Part shown: positions 20,373 through 28,273 of the stretch, piece after piece
How positions within the stretch are numbered: the stretch's first letter is position 1
Layout of the letters: each line of letters begins with the position of its first letter
Assembly: GCF_007990715.1 (NCBI RefSeq)
Contig: NZ_BJWY01000005.1
Coordinates: forward strand, 57,503-121,502
Direction: 5' to 3'
Origin: Nocardia seriolae NBRC 15557
Lineage (GTDB): Bacteria > Actinomycetota > Actinomycetes > Mycobacteriales > Mycobacteriaceae
DNA length: 64,000 nucleotides
Position numbers and translations under genes: made by a program
Notes under the pieces: generated by a model
The model's database searches: none
Told to the model about the DNA's origin: nothing
What the model saw: the letters and a program-made list of their open reading frames with translations, nothing else

Positions 20373-20394
20373 GATTCCGGAATACCATCGAGCA

Positions 20395-21348
20395 ATGCTG
20401 GAAACCTCCGCCCGCCTGCTGCGCCTGCTGTCGCTGCTGCAATCGCGCCGCGACTGGACCGGACCCGAACTGGCCGCCCGGCTCGAGGTCACCGCGCGCA
20501 CCATCCGCAAGGACATGGATCGGCTGCGGGAACTCGGCTACCCGGTCGAGGCCCGCCCCGGCGTGGACGGCGGCTACCGTCTCGGCACCGGCGGCGCGCT
20601 GCCGCCACTACTGCTCGACGACGACGAAGCCGTCGCGGTGGCGATCGGATTGCGCACCGCCGCAAGCGGTTCCATCCTCGGCATCGAGGAGACCTCCCTG
20701 CGCGCACTGACCAAACTCCAGCAGATCCTGCCGTCGCGGCTGCGGCACCGGGTCAGCGCCTTCCAGCACGCGCTGCCGGTTCCGATGCGCGGTCCGCGGG
20801 TGAGTCCCGACATGCTGACCACCATCGCCGCCGCGTGCCGCGACCATGAACGCCTGCGTTTCGATTACGCGACTCACACCGGATCATCATCCAGGCGCTC
20901 GGTCGAGCCCTATCGCCTCGTCAACCACAACCAGCGCTGGTATCTGCTGACCTGGGATCTGGACCGCACCGACTGGCGCACCTTCCGTGTCGACCGCATG
21001 GACCCGCGCACCCCGGCCGGCCCACGCTTCACACCTCGCCCCCTCCCACCCGACCGCGACATCGCCGCCTTCGTCGAACGCGGAATCGCCCAGGCCCCCT
21101 GGCGCTTCCGCGCCCGCGTCATAGTCCACGCCCCCGCAGCCCACGTCCGCGCCCGCATCCCGGTCCCCATCGACATCGAAGAACTGGACCAGCACCGCTG
21201 CGCCTTCACCCCCGGCTCCGACCACCCCGAAATGCTCGCCCTCTACCTGGGCCTCCTCGATGCCGACTTCGACATCATCGACTCCCCGGACCTGGTAGCT
21301 GCCCTACGCACCCTGATCACCCGCTACCAGCGCGCAGTCTCGTCTTGA
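20395..21348 (+). CDS. HTH-WYL transcriptional regulator
   Basis: 317 residues. N-terminal HTH_11 winged helix (LLRLLSLLQSRRDWTGPELA, ARLEVTARTIRKDMDRLREL, residues about 5-60). The WYL domain occupies about 140-230, with SVEPYRLVNHNQRWYLLTWDLDR and the following WRTFRVDRM. A C-terminal WCX region ends in YLGLLDADFDIIDSPDLVAAL. WYL proteins of this type bind DNA and sense nucleic acid or small-molecule ligands; in Mycobacteriales they often control the adjacent divergent gene. The ATG follows two palindromes with no obvious ribosome site. Confidence 0.9.
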   Translation: MLETSARLLRLLSLLQSRRDWTGPELAARLEVTARTIRKDMDRLRELGYPVEARPGVDGGYRLGTGGALPPLLLDDDEAVAVAIGLRTAASGSILGIEETSLRALTKLQQILPSRLRHRVSAFQHALPVPMRGPRVSPDMLTTIAAACRDHERLRFDYATHTGSSSRRSVEPYRLVNHNQRWYLLTWDLDRTDWRTFRVDRMDPRTPAGPRFTPRPLPPDRDIAAFVERGIAQAPWRFRARVIVHAPAAHVRARIPVPIDIEELDQHRCAFTPGSDHPEMLALYLGLLDADFDIIDSPDLVAALRTLITRYQRAVSS

Positions 21349-21433
21349 TTCAAACACCGCCCCTGCCCGGCCCATCCTTGCTCTCGTCAAGGTGAATTGG
21401 TTGCAGGTCTGGAACCCGGCTTACCTCGGCGGT

Positions 21434-21446
21434 AATACCGGGTATT
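21434..21446. promoter_or_regulatory. Candidate toxin-antitoxin operator
   Basis: AATACC-G-GGTATT, perfect palindrome ending eight bases before the GTG of the first gene of the pair. Its position suits autorepression by the ribbon-helix-helix-type antitoxin. Confidence 0.55.
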
Positions 21447-21454
21447 CTCGAGGG

Positions 21455-21739
21455 GTGGCTATTGATTGGCACTACCGCTTCGCTTACCTGCTCGGCGTTG
21501 CAGGAGTGGATATCGACGATGTCGTCGACGCCCTCCTCGATTGGCTCGCCGGGCAGCAACGCGTGTGGCTGCGTTCCACCGATAGTCAGTACGTTGTCAT
21601 GTGGATGCGCACTGCAAGCGGGAGCCCCGTGGAGATCCTGGCGCGCATCGCTGGAAGCGACCTTTATCTGGTCGCGGGACGGGCATTGAGCGGTGACCGG
21701 CTCAACGAGTTCGAGAAATGGGAGGACACCGATGAGTGA
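21455..21739 (+). CDS. Putative toxin of a type II toxin-antitoxin pair
   Basis: 94 residues from a GTG just after the palindrome. The sequence begins VAIDWHYRFAYLLGVAGVDI and includes QQRVWLRSTDSQYVVMWMR and VEILARIAGSDLYLVAGRAL. Size, the IDW start, an alternating beta-rich core and an FEKWE end are loosely reminiscent of BrnT-like RelE-fold toxins, but I cannot point to catalytic residues. The argument is mostly architectural: a small ORF overlaps by 8 bases a second gene that encodes a ribbon-helix-helix-like protein, with an operator-like palindrome in front. It could also be an uncharacterised conserved protein. Confidence 0.5.
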   Translation: MAIDWHYRFAYLLGVAGVDIDDVVDALLDWLAGQQRVWLRSTDSQYVVMWMRTASGSPVEILARIAGSDLYLVAGRALSGDRLNEFEKWEDTDE

Positions 21740-22085
21740 CTTCAACGATCCCACCACACCTGAAGAAGTCGACAACCTGCTGGATCGGCTGGTATTCACC
21801 GACGAGCCGGTCGATTTGCCCGTAGTGGTCGGCCAGGACGTCGACGCTGCGCTCAAGCCGCGCTCGGTGAAGATGACCGACGACATGTACCGCCGCGCCG
21901 GAAACCGGGCTGTCAACCTCGGCATGTCTGTGTCGGCCTACCTGCGTTCATTGATCGAGCGTGACCTCGTGCAGGTCGCGCACGAGGGCAGTCCGGTCGC
22001 GCAACTGTCCCGCATCGCGGCGGAGCTCTCCCGCGCCGCGGCTGAGCTCGACCACACCGCTACCGAGCTGGGCCGCACAGCCTGA
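21732..22085 (+). CDS. Putative antitoxin with ribbon-helix-helix-like DNA-binding segment
   Basis: 117 residues from ATG 21732, preceded by GGAGGACACC; it overlaps the toxin-candidate stop. Residues about 50-80 (PRSVKMTDDMYRRAGNRAVN, then LGMSVSAYLRSLIERDL) read as a beta strand followed by two helices, the pattern of MetJ/Arc/BrnA-type ribbon-helix-helix repressors. The N-terminus is acidic and likely flexible. The C-terminus is an Ala/Leu helix with heptad-like repeats (LSRIAAELSRAAAELDHTATEL). Expected roles are neutralising the partner and repressing the operon. The pair sits at the edge of an accessory island. Confidence 0.55.
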   Translation: MSDFNDPTTPEEVDNLLDRLVFTDEPVDLPVVVGQDVDAALKPRSVKMTDDMYRRAGNRAVNLGMSVSAYLRSLIERDLVQVAHEGSPVAQLSRIAAELSRAAAELDHTATELGRTA

Positions 22086-22101
22086 GAGGTCGATACCGGT
22101 T

Positions 22102-22133
22102 GATCGGCGGATCGAGTGAATTCTGCGCCGATC
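22102..22133. terminator. Hairpin between convergent antitoxin and primase-like genes
   Basis: GATCGGCG / CGCCGATC 8-bp stem with a 16-base loop, between stops at 22085 and 22157. No T-run. Confidence 0.35.
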
Positions 22134-22156
22134 CGTCTCAATGATGCTGCGCTGAT

Positions 22157-23071
22157 TCACATCCGGCGATAATGCTCGTCGAGCACTGGAACCGGATCCA
22201 GCTCCGAGATCTGATGCCCCGCATTGCAATGATCGGTGAGATCCTTCCCGTCCCGCGCCTGCACCACCCGCAACTCGTCGACCGAATCCTTCAGCGACTC
22301 CGCCACTTTGGCCGCATGCCGATATCCCGGCGCATCCCGATCGGCCACCACCCATACCCGGTGCGCGCCCCGCAGCCACTCCGCGTGCTCGGCGTGCCAC
22401 GCGTTCGCCCCGCCCGCATTACAGGTGGCCGTGAGCCCCGCGTGCGTGGCGGTGAGCACGTCCGCCTCACCCTCGCACACGAAGATGTCCCGCCCATCCC
22501 GCACTGCCTCGATCACCTCCGGCAGATGGAACGGCAAACGACCGAATCCACCCAACTCCCAACCGGTTTCGGTTCGACGCTGCCGATAGAACGTCTTGAC
22601 ATACCCCTGCCGGTGGAGCGTCCGCACCCGGAACACACATCCGGCCGCACTCCCATCCGGCCACCGATAGATATAGGCCGCTACCCGTCGCGACCTCCCG
22701 ATCGCGGGCCCGAAGTCCCGCTTGTGCACCGAAAGAGCCAGCCCCGCGGCCAATATCGCCCGATCCGCCACCCCCGGCTCAGCGTTCGCCCGCGTCACCG
22801 CCGCCTGCTGCGGCCGCTGCCCATCGAACAGATCCCGCACCCGCAGCCCGAGCCGATCGAGCACATCCTCATCCGAACACCCGGCAAAACACCTGATCAC
22901 AGTCCGCTGCCGCTGCAGGTTGTACACCACCCCCAGCGAAGGCCGATGCCGCCGGCCATCGCTCTCATGCACCGGACACAAGTACGTGGTCCACTCGGAC
23001 CCGCGTCTCCCCGGCCCGGACACCCGATTCAACGCCCGAGTAATGGTCTCCCACGATTGCCGACTACTCAT
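22157..23071 (-). CDS. Zinc-finger/TOPRIM primase-like protein
   Basis: 304 residues from ATG 23071; AGAGGAC lies six bases upstream. Residues about 28-65 carry a CHC2-like zinc finger: CPVHESDG followed by VIRCFAGCSDEDVL (Cys, His, Cys, Cys). The TOPRIM domain is at about 190-270: IFVCEGEADVLTATHAGL (Glu of the EGxxD-type motif) and WVVADRDAPG (DxD). This is the layout of DnaG-type primases without the helicase-binding part, common on phages, plasmids and integrative elements of actinomycetes. A replication initiator or integrase would be expected nearby for a complete element, and none is seen. It lies between the toxin-antitoxin-like pair and the NACHT gene. Confidence 0.82.
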   Translation of the reverse strand: MSSRQSWETITRALNRVSGPGRRGSEWTTYLCPVHESDGRRHRPSLGVVYNLQRQRTVIRCFAGCSDEDVLDRLGLRVRDLFDGQRPQQAAVTRANAEPGVADRAILAAGLALSVHKRDFGPAIGRSRRVAAYIYRWPDGSAAGCVFRVRTLHRQGYVKTFYRQRRTETGWELGGFGRLPFHLPEVIEAVRDGRDIFVCEGEADVLTATHAGLTATCNAGGANAWHAEHAEWLRGAHRVWVVADRDAPGYRHAAKVAESLKDSVDELRVVQARDGKDLTDHCNAGHQISELDPVPVLDEHYRRM

Positions 23072-23163
23072 ACGCGGTCCTCTCACTACCGGTGTACCCG
23101 GTACCGGACCGTTGTCAACACTCCCGAATCAGGTTGTAGCGCAAGTGAAATGAACTGTCGTGC

Positions 23164-26100
23164 TCACTCATCCGGGACGAGGACGACCATCTCGTCCGGT
23201 GCATGGCGGTCGCCGAATCGGCGGCGGACGTCCTCGGCCGCTGTGGCGAGATCGATCCAACGGGTGAAAAGCTCGGGCTCGCGACTGCAACGCGGGGCGA
23301 GCAGCAGTGCGATATCGCGCAGGCGCGCAGCTTCGCCCTCGATCGGGGCCGGGAAGCGGCGGAAAACTCGCGTGGCCAGCGACTTCGCGAGGTCGGTGAG
23401 TTGCTCTACCAGCGGTGCCTTGGCTCCACTACGCCCGGGATTGGCTGCCTTCATACCGTCCCAGAGACCGAGAAGATCGGCGGGTATCGATGGTAACTTG
23501 CGAGTGGACCATTGGTTCGGGTCCGAGTGGACTGCTGCCAGGATACGGAGCGCAGTAACCGCTCTCGCACGCTGGCCAGGTTCGATTGAGGCTGATCCGA
23601 CAACCGCGAAGGCAAGTTGGAGGGGGAAATCGGGGTCGTCGACTCGGGCGCGTCGGAGGAAAGCCTCGTGCCAGGTGTCGGTGCGCGAATTGTCGGTCGA
23701 CGAATCAGCAGCGAACAGTCGGGACATAGCATCGGCGAACATCGACAAACCGAATTCGTTGACAAGGTCGTATAGATCGAGGAGTAGTGGTTCGTCGGTC
23801 CGAGGTAGGCGGGCAGCCAATTCGACAAGCACATGACCAGTTTCGGCCGGATCGGGCGGGATCCGTCCGGGATCCGCTGCGATGGCCGTCGCAAGAACGC
23901 TGGTGAGAGAAGCGGCTCTGGTTGGTTGCCTCCGAGATGTCCCCAATCCGTCCCATCGGGGCCCGAGTGCCGCCGCGATCGTCTCGGTTAGTGCGAGATC
24001 GATCTCACCCAGCGGTTGGAGCTCGGGGTAGATGTCGAGCAGCCCCCCGAGTTCGGGGTGGTGGCGTACGTAGTACCCGGGATCTTCGGTGTGCAGCATC
24101 CGCTCGAGTGTGGTCGTGAGCGGGCTGCTCTGGACCGTGTCCACCTCCAGGTTCGACAGCGACTTTCGCAACCTTTGGGGAAGTCCTGAATCGGAATGGA
24201 TCCAAATTGTTCGCACCTCCGGATTCCGGCCGCCGGGGGAGCGCTCCGTGGGGGAGTCGAGCTCGGTCATCTCGGCTATCGTGGGCAGGCGGTAGGTGGC
24301 GGAGTCCACCAAATTGTTGACCCAGGCCACGATATCCACCGCGTCGGCCGCTCGTATCCCATATGCGGGCTGTCCCAAATCGTTCGGATATGGGGCGTCG
24401 GGCACCGGATCGCCACCGTGATCCAACACGAAGAGGCGATGGATGCGGGCAGTAATCGGTTGGGCCACCGGGCGATTGAGATGATTGTCGAGCAAGGCGC
24501 GTGCGACCGTCCGGCGAAATCGGGTGTCGGCTTCGGCGTCGGCGGCGTCGTCCACCGTCTGGAATAGGCGAAATGCTAGGAATTCCGGGATGTCTCTGCC
24601 CTGATCGTTGACCGCGAGCGCGGTCGACAGCGCCGTGGCCGAGGTTCGGTGTCGCAGACAGGTCTCGATGATCGGCTCCGCGGCTGCGCGACCGTCGTAG
24701 GGGCCCAGTCCGCTGAACAACAGGATCGTCTCCCGCCACCAGTCGCCTTCCGACGCCACCTGGTCGAGCAGAATCCGCGCCAGTCCTTGCTTATGAATGT
24801 GGACCGCGGCCAGATACTCCTGAAACGTCTTGTGGGTGAATGCAAGTGTGCCCGGTACCGGTTCGGTCACCAGGCCGTCGGACTTCAGGGCGTCGACCAG
24901 TGCGCGCCGGTTGCCGGGACCGGCCTCCCCAGGTGAGCCGATATCGGCGATCGCGATTCGAGTGACCCGCGCGATCATCATGGTCAGGGCCGTGCGGCGC
25001 AGGAAGTCGAATTTCTGCTCGGCTTCCATGTTCGAGGTTACTCGGCGGCGAACGAGCAGATCGAAGACCCGTCGGTACACCTCGACGCGATTGGTGGGCA
25101 GAACCGGCAAGCTCGTTCGATCCAGGGTGGCGCGGTACAGCGTGATCATCAGGGTGAGCAGCAGCGGATTGACGGTCAGCACGGTGAGCGCTGGCGCCCG
25201 GATCTGCTGTGCGAACAGCCGGGCGTGAAAGCCGTGGTCGGCCAGCGCGAACGCGCGGAACCGCGCGTCGATGAAGTGGTCGGTGAGCTGCGGCGAGAGC
25301 TTGCGGATGTGGGCCACGTCCACCGGCGTAGCGGTGACGGGTGTACTGCGGTAGGAATCCGGTCTCGAGGTCAGGATGACGGAATTGATTGCGGAGCGGC
25401 CGATTCGCGCGGCGATGAGCCAAGCGATGACCGCCGTGCGTGTGTCCACCTCGGGAATCTCGTCCAGGCCGTCGGCGACGATGACGCAGCGTCCTGCGTC
25501 CAGCCGGGAGCGGAGCCAGGCCATCGGGCTGTCCGGGTCGGCCAGGCCCGCCGTGGCGACTTCCGGCAAACTCACCGGTGGGTCCGCGGCGACGCGGGAG
25601 GCCCACTGCGACAAGGGGATCAGGATGGGGACACGGCCGCGTCCGGCGGGCGGGCGGCCGCGCCCGGCGCGGCGGGGCGGGAACCGGCGGGTGCGGGCGA
25701 GTTCGCGCACGAGGTGTTGGGACAGTGTCGTTTTGCCGAATCCGGCCGCGCCGAGCACCACGCTGAATCCGGTGCTGTCGGGGCCCAGCAATTCGGTGAT
25801 CCGTCGTTCGACGCGTGGGCGGTGGCCCTCGGCGAGAATATCGGAGGGCACGGCGTCGGGACTGCTGCGCGCGAGTTCGACGCTGACGTAGACGTCGTCG
25901 AAATAGGGCCGGTTCGATTCGAGGTCGAAGGCTCCGGTACTGCCGATGCGATCGAGGGTCGTGAGCAAGTGCTTACGGTATCGGCGTCCGGGGCGGAACA
26001 GGATGTTTCCGGTGGTGAGGGTCAGCCGGTGCGCAATGCCCTGGCGGGCTTGGTCGATGGGGTCTTTGGCGGCCTTCCAGACGAATCCGGCCGTGGTGAT

Positions 26101-26268
26101 GGCCGCCCAGTATGCGAGCAACAGCACACCGGCCCGCAGCGGGTGCTGGGCCGCGAAATCGTGCAGCCAGGTGGCGTACAGCCCGGGGAGGCCGGTCGCG
26201 GCGACCGCCCATTTCCAGGACTTCTGCAACCACGGCAGCCGTGAGGTGCCGGGCTCGTCGTCGGCCAC
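23164..26268 (-). CDS. Membrane-anchored NACHT-domain NTPase
   Basis: 1034 residues. One hydrophobic segment at about 42-62 (LRAGVLLLAYWAAITTAG) probably anchors it to the membrane. The NACHT NTPase spans about 165-490: Walker A GAAGFGKTT (173-181), Walker B VIVADGLDEIPE (263-274), sensor LTSRPDSYR, an HLSPxx-like IRKLSPQL, and the closing FTHKTFQEYLAA. Beyond it lies a long helical region. A short stretch at about 636-680 (AVDIVAWVNNLVDSATYRLP followed by TIAEM) resembles the YRLPTEAEW core of formylglycine-generating-enzyme-like domains. NACHT proteins of this kind are STAND NTPases; several bacterial members (bNACHT/Avs-like) act in phage defence, the rest are uncharacterised. No separate effector gene is visible beside it. 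Confidence 0.87.
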   Translation of the reverse strand: MADDEPGTSRLPWLQKSWKWAVAATGLPGLYATWLHDFAAQHPLRAGVLLLAYWAAITTAGFVWKAAKDPIDQARQGIAHRLTLTTGNILFRPGRRYRKHLLTTLDRIGSTGAFDLESNRPYFDDVYVSVELARSSPDAVPSDILAEGHRPRVERRITELLGPDSTGFSVVLGAAGFGKTTLSQHLVRELARTRRFPPRRAGRGRPPAGRGRVPILIPLSQWASRVAADPPVSLPEVATAGLADPDSPMAWLRSRLDAGRCVIVADGLDEIPEVDTRTAVIAWLIAARIGRSAINSVILTSRPDSYRSTPVTATPVDVAHIRKLSPQLTDHFIDARFRAFALADHGFHARLFAQQIRAPALTVLTVNPLLLTLMITLYRATLDRTSLPVLPTNRVEVYRRVFDLLVRRRVTSNMEAEQKFDFLRRTALTMMIARVTRIAIADIGSPGEAGPGNRRALVDALKSDGLVTEPVPGTLAFTHKTFQEYLAAVHIHKQGLARILLDQVASEGDWWRETILLFSGLGPYDGRAAAEPIIETCLRHRTSATALSTALAVNDQGRDIPEFLAFRLFQTVDDAADAEADTRFRRTVARALLDNHLNRPVAQPITARIHRLFVLDHGGDPVPDAPYPNDLGQPAYGIRAADAVDIVAWVNNLVDSATYRLPTIAEMTELDSPTERSPGGRNPEVRTIWIHSDSGLPQRLRKSLSNLEVDTVQSSPLTTTLERMLHTEDPGYYVRHHPELGGLLDIYPELQPLGEIDLALTETIAAALGPRWDGLGTSRRQPTRAASLTSVLATAIAADPGRIPPDPAETGHVLVELAARLPRTDEPLLLDLYDLVNEFGLSMFADAMSRLFAADSSTDNSRTDTWHEAFLRRARVDDPDFPLQLAFAVVGSASIEPGQRARAVTALRILAAVHSDPNQWSTRKLPSIPADLLGLWDGMKAANPGRSGAKAPLVEQLTDLAKSLATRVFRRFPAPIEGEAARLRDIALLLAPRCSREPELFTRWIDLATAAEDVRRRFGDRHAPDEMVVLVPDE

Positions 26269-26431
26269 GGTCGGGCCTTCCTGAGTCGCGGTGGGACCGG
26301 ACTCGGCATTTTATCGCGAAATCGACGCGATCGATGCCGCATCAAAAATCCTGGGGCACAGGAAAAGTGAGTATTCACAATCGGGTGATATCCCGGGCGT
26401 GTCGGCTGGCCGGGCGGCAACAATGGGCGGC

Positions 26432-27328
26432 ATGGTTGCGGTTGGGGGTTGGGCAGACGCGTGCGAATCCGAGGGGGCCGGAGTGGAGTCCGCGCCGGGC
26501 GTGGATATCGGTCGATATCCCCTGGATTCGCCGGGGAGTGAGCGGTGGGACGCGGTCGTGGGGGAGGCGCGGGCGGCGCTCGCGGCGGACGGTTGCTGCG
26601 TGTTGCGGGGGTTCGTTCGGCCGGAGTTGTTGAGTACCTTGCGGAGTGAAGGGGTCGGGCTGGCTCCGCATGCGTACTACACCGTGGAGAATGTCAACGC
26701 CTACAACATTCCGCTGGACGCGGATCTGCCGGTGGACCATCCGGGGCGGATCGTGTTGCGGCGGGGGAACGCCTTTGTGGCAAGGGATCTCATACCCGTG
26801 GACGCGCTGATTCATCGGCTGTATGTGGACGAGCGGTTTCAGCGGTTTGTGGCGGATTGCTTCGGGCTGGCGGAGTTACACGTGTATACCGATCCGCTGG
26901 CGGGGTTGTGCCTCAATGTGGTGGCGCCCGGGATGTCGCATCCTTGGCACTTCGATACCAACGAGTTCACCGTCTCCATGCTCACCCAGGAGCCGGAATG
27001 CGGTGGGGTGTTCGAGTATTGCCCGAACATCCGGTCGCGGGTGGCGGAGCACTTCGCGGATGTGAACGCGGTGCTCAACGGGCACGGGGAGCGCTTCGTC
27101 CGGCGGCTCGAGTTGCGGCCGGGGGATCTGCAGCTGTTCCAGGGGAGGTTTTCGTTGCATCGGGTCGCGCCCGTTGGCGGGACGGTGCAACGGCATTCGG
27201 CGATATTCGCCTACAGCGATACGCCGGGGCTGATCGGCACGGCCGAGCGGACCCGGCAGCTGTTCGGGCGGGTGACGGCGGACCACCTGGCGGTCGGCGA
27301 GGTTCGCGGCGACTCGCTGCTGGACTGA
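26432..27328 (+). CDS. 2OG-Fe(II) oxygenase, HalD/BesD-like family
   Basis: About 298 residues from ATG 26432; ATG 26423 and GTG 26483 (which has AGGGGG upstream) are alternatives. Numbering from 26432, the iron-binding facial triad is HFD (His173, Asp175 in SHPWHFDTNEFTVSM) with the distal His at 243 (FSLHRVAPV); Arg254 could bind 2-oxoglutarate. The GGVFEYCPNIRS segment is typical of the HalD/BesD-like group. Known of that group: true halogenases replace the Asp with Gly to make room for chloride. Asp is kept here, so hydroxylation rather than halogenation is expected (inference). The gene is followed by a methyltransferase 52 bases away on the same strand, a likely two-gene operon modifying a small molecule or amino acid. 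Confidence 0.75.
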   Translation: MVAVGGWADACESEGAGVESAPGVDIGRYPLDSPGSERWDAVVGEARAALAADGCCVLRGFVRPELLSTLRSEGVGLAPHAYYTVENVNAYNIPLDADLPVDHPGRIVLRRGNAFVARDLIPVDALIHRLYVDERFQRFVADCFGLAELHVYTDPLAGLCLNVVAPGMSHPWHFDTNEFTVSMLTQEPECGGVFEYCPNIRSRVAEHFADVNAVLNGHGERFVRRLELRPGDLQLFQGRFSLHRVAPVGGTVQRHSAIFAYSDTPGLIGTAERTRQLFGRVTADHLAVGEVRGDSLLD

Positions 27329-27366
27329 GAGATTCACTGCCGGACAGAGATTCACTGCTCGACTGA
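27311..27366 (+). repeat. 18-bp repeat (three units) at the 3' end of the oxygenase gene
   Basis: Units GACTCGCTGCTGGACTGA (27311-27328, the last six codons including the stop), GATTCACTGCCGGACAGA (27331-27348) and GATTCACTGCTCGACTGA (27349-27366). Two bases separate unit 1 from unit 2. The gene end has been copied twice into the gap before the methyltransferase gene. Confidence 0.75.
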
Positions 27367-27380
27367 GAGGGGACCAGCGC

Positions 27381-28205
27381 GTGCCGGTTTCGTTGCACAG
27401 TTCCACCGGGAAAGCGTCGTTCGACGACATCTACGAACGGCCCGATCCGCGCGAGTATTACGCGCGGATGGCCGAATTGGACTATCAGATACCGGAATTG
27501 GCTAAACCGCACATTCAGCGGTTGCTCGCCGAGTATCGGTCCGCCACCGGGATCGGCGCGCCCGCCGTGCTCGATATCGGCTGCTCCTACGGCGTGAACG
27601 CGGCCCTGCTGCGCCTGGACACCGGCATGGCCGAATTGGCCGAGCACTACCGCGGTGGCGGCGACACCGCGAAACTCATCGATCGCGACCGCGAACTACT
27701 CGGCGGCCGGGACCGATTACCCGGTGTCCGATTCATCGGAATGGACGCCTCCCGCCCTGCCCTCGACTACGCGCGTGCCGCCGGATTCCTCCAGGACACC
27801 GTGCACGCCGACCTGGAATCTGCCGACCCCACCGAGGCCCAGCGCCGCGTCCTGGCCGGGGCGGATCTGGCCGTCTCCACCGGCTGCGTCGGCTACATCT
27901 CCGAACGCACCCTGCTGCGGGTGGCCCGCGCACACGGCGGGAAACTGCCGTGGATGGCGCATTTCGTGCTGCGCATGTTCGCCTTCGAACCCATCGCCGC
28001 CCACCTCGCCGCACTGGGCTATCACACCGAACGCGCGCCCGGGGTGTACCGGCAGCGCCGCTTCGCCTCGGCCGACGAACAGGCGCGGGTGCTGAATACG
28101 CTGGCCGACAGCGGAATCGACACCGCCGACTGTGAATCGGACGGCTGGCTCTACGCGCAGCTCTACATTTCCCGCCCGAAATCGGGCACGGCCGCCGAGC
28201 ACTGA
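27381..28205 (+). CDS. Class I SAM-dependent methyltransferase
   Basis: 274 residues from a GTG with a GAGAGGGG ribosome site. Motif I is VLDIGCSYGVNAALL (about residues 55-70); an acidic loop GVRFIGMDASRPALDYARAA follows, then a motif like ADLAVSTGCVGYISERTLLR. The C-terminal part (FVLRMFAFEPIAAHLAALGY) looks substrate-binding. It forms a pair with the preceding 2OG oxygenase. The substrate is unknown; the pairing suggests a small tailoring or natural-product step rather than RNA or DNA methylation. Confidence 0.78.
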   Translation: MPVSLHSSTGKASFDDIYERPDPREYYARMAELDYQIPELAKPHIQRLLAEYRSATGIGAPAVLDIGCSYGVNAALLRLDTGMAELAEHYRGGGDTAKLIDRDRELLGGRDRLPGVRFIGMDASRPALDYARAAGFLQDTVHADLESADPTEAQRRVLAGADLAVSTGCVGYISERTLLRVARAHGGKLPWMAHFVLRMFAFEPIAAHLAALGYHTERAPGVYRQRRFASADEQARVLNTLADSGIDTADCESDGWLYAQLYISRPKSGTAAEH

Positions 28206-28273
28206 GCACCACCAATATCGGAACGAATTCCCGGATCCACCTGAAACCGCCGGGCGATTGTTACGGTGAATCG

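Noticed and set aside
26432..27328. Radical halogenase assignment for the oxygenase
   Set aside because: The iron ligand Asp is present in HFD; halogenases of this type have Gly or Ala there.
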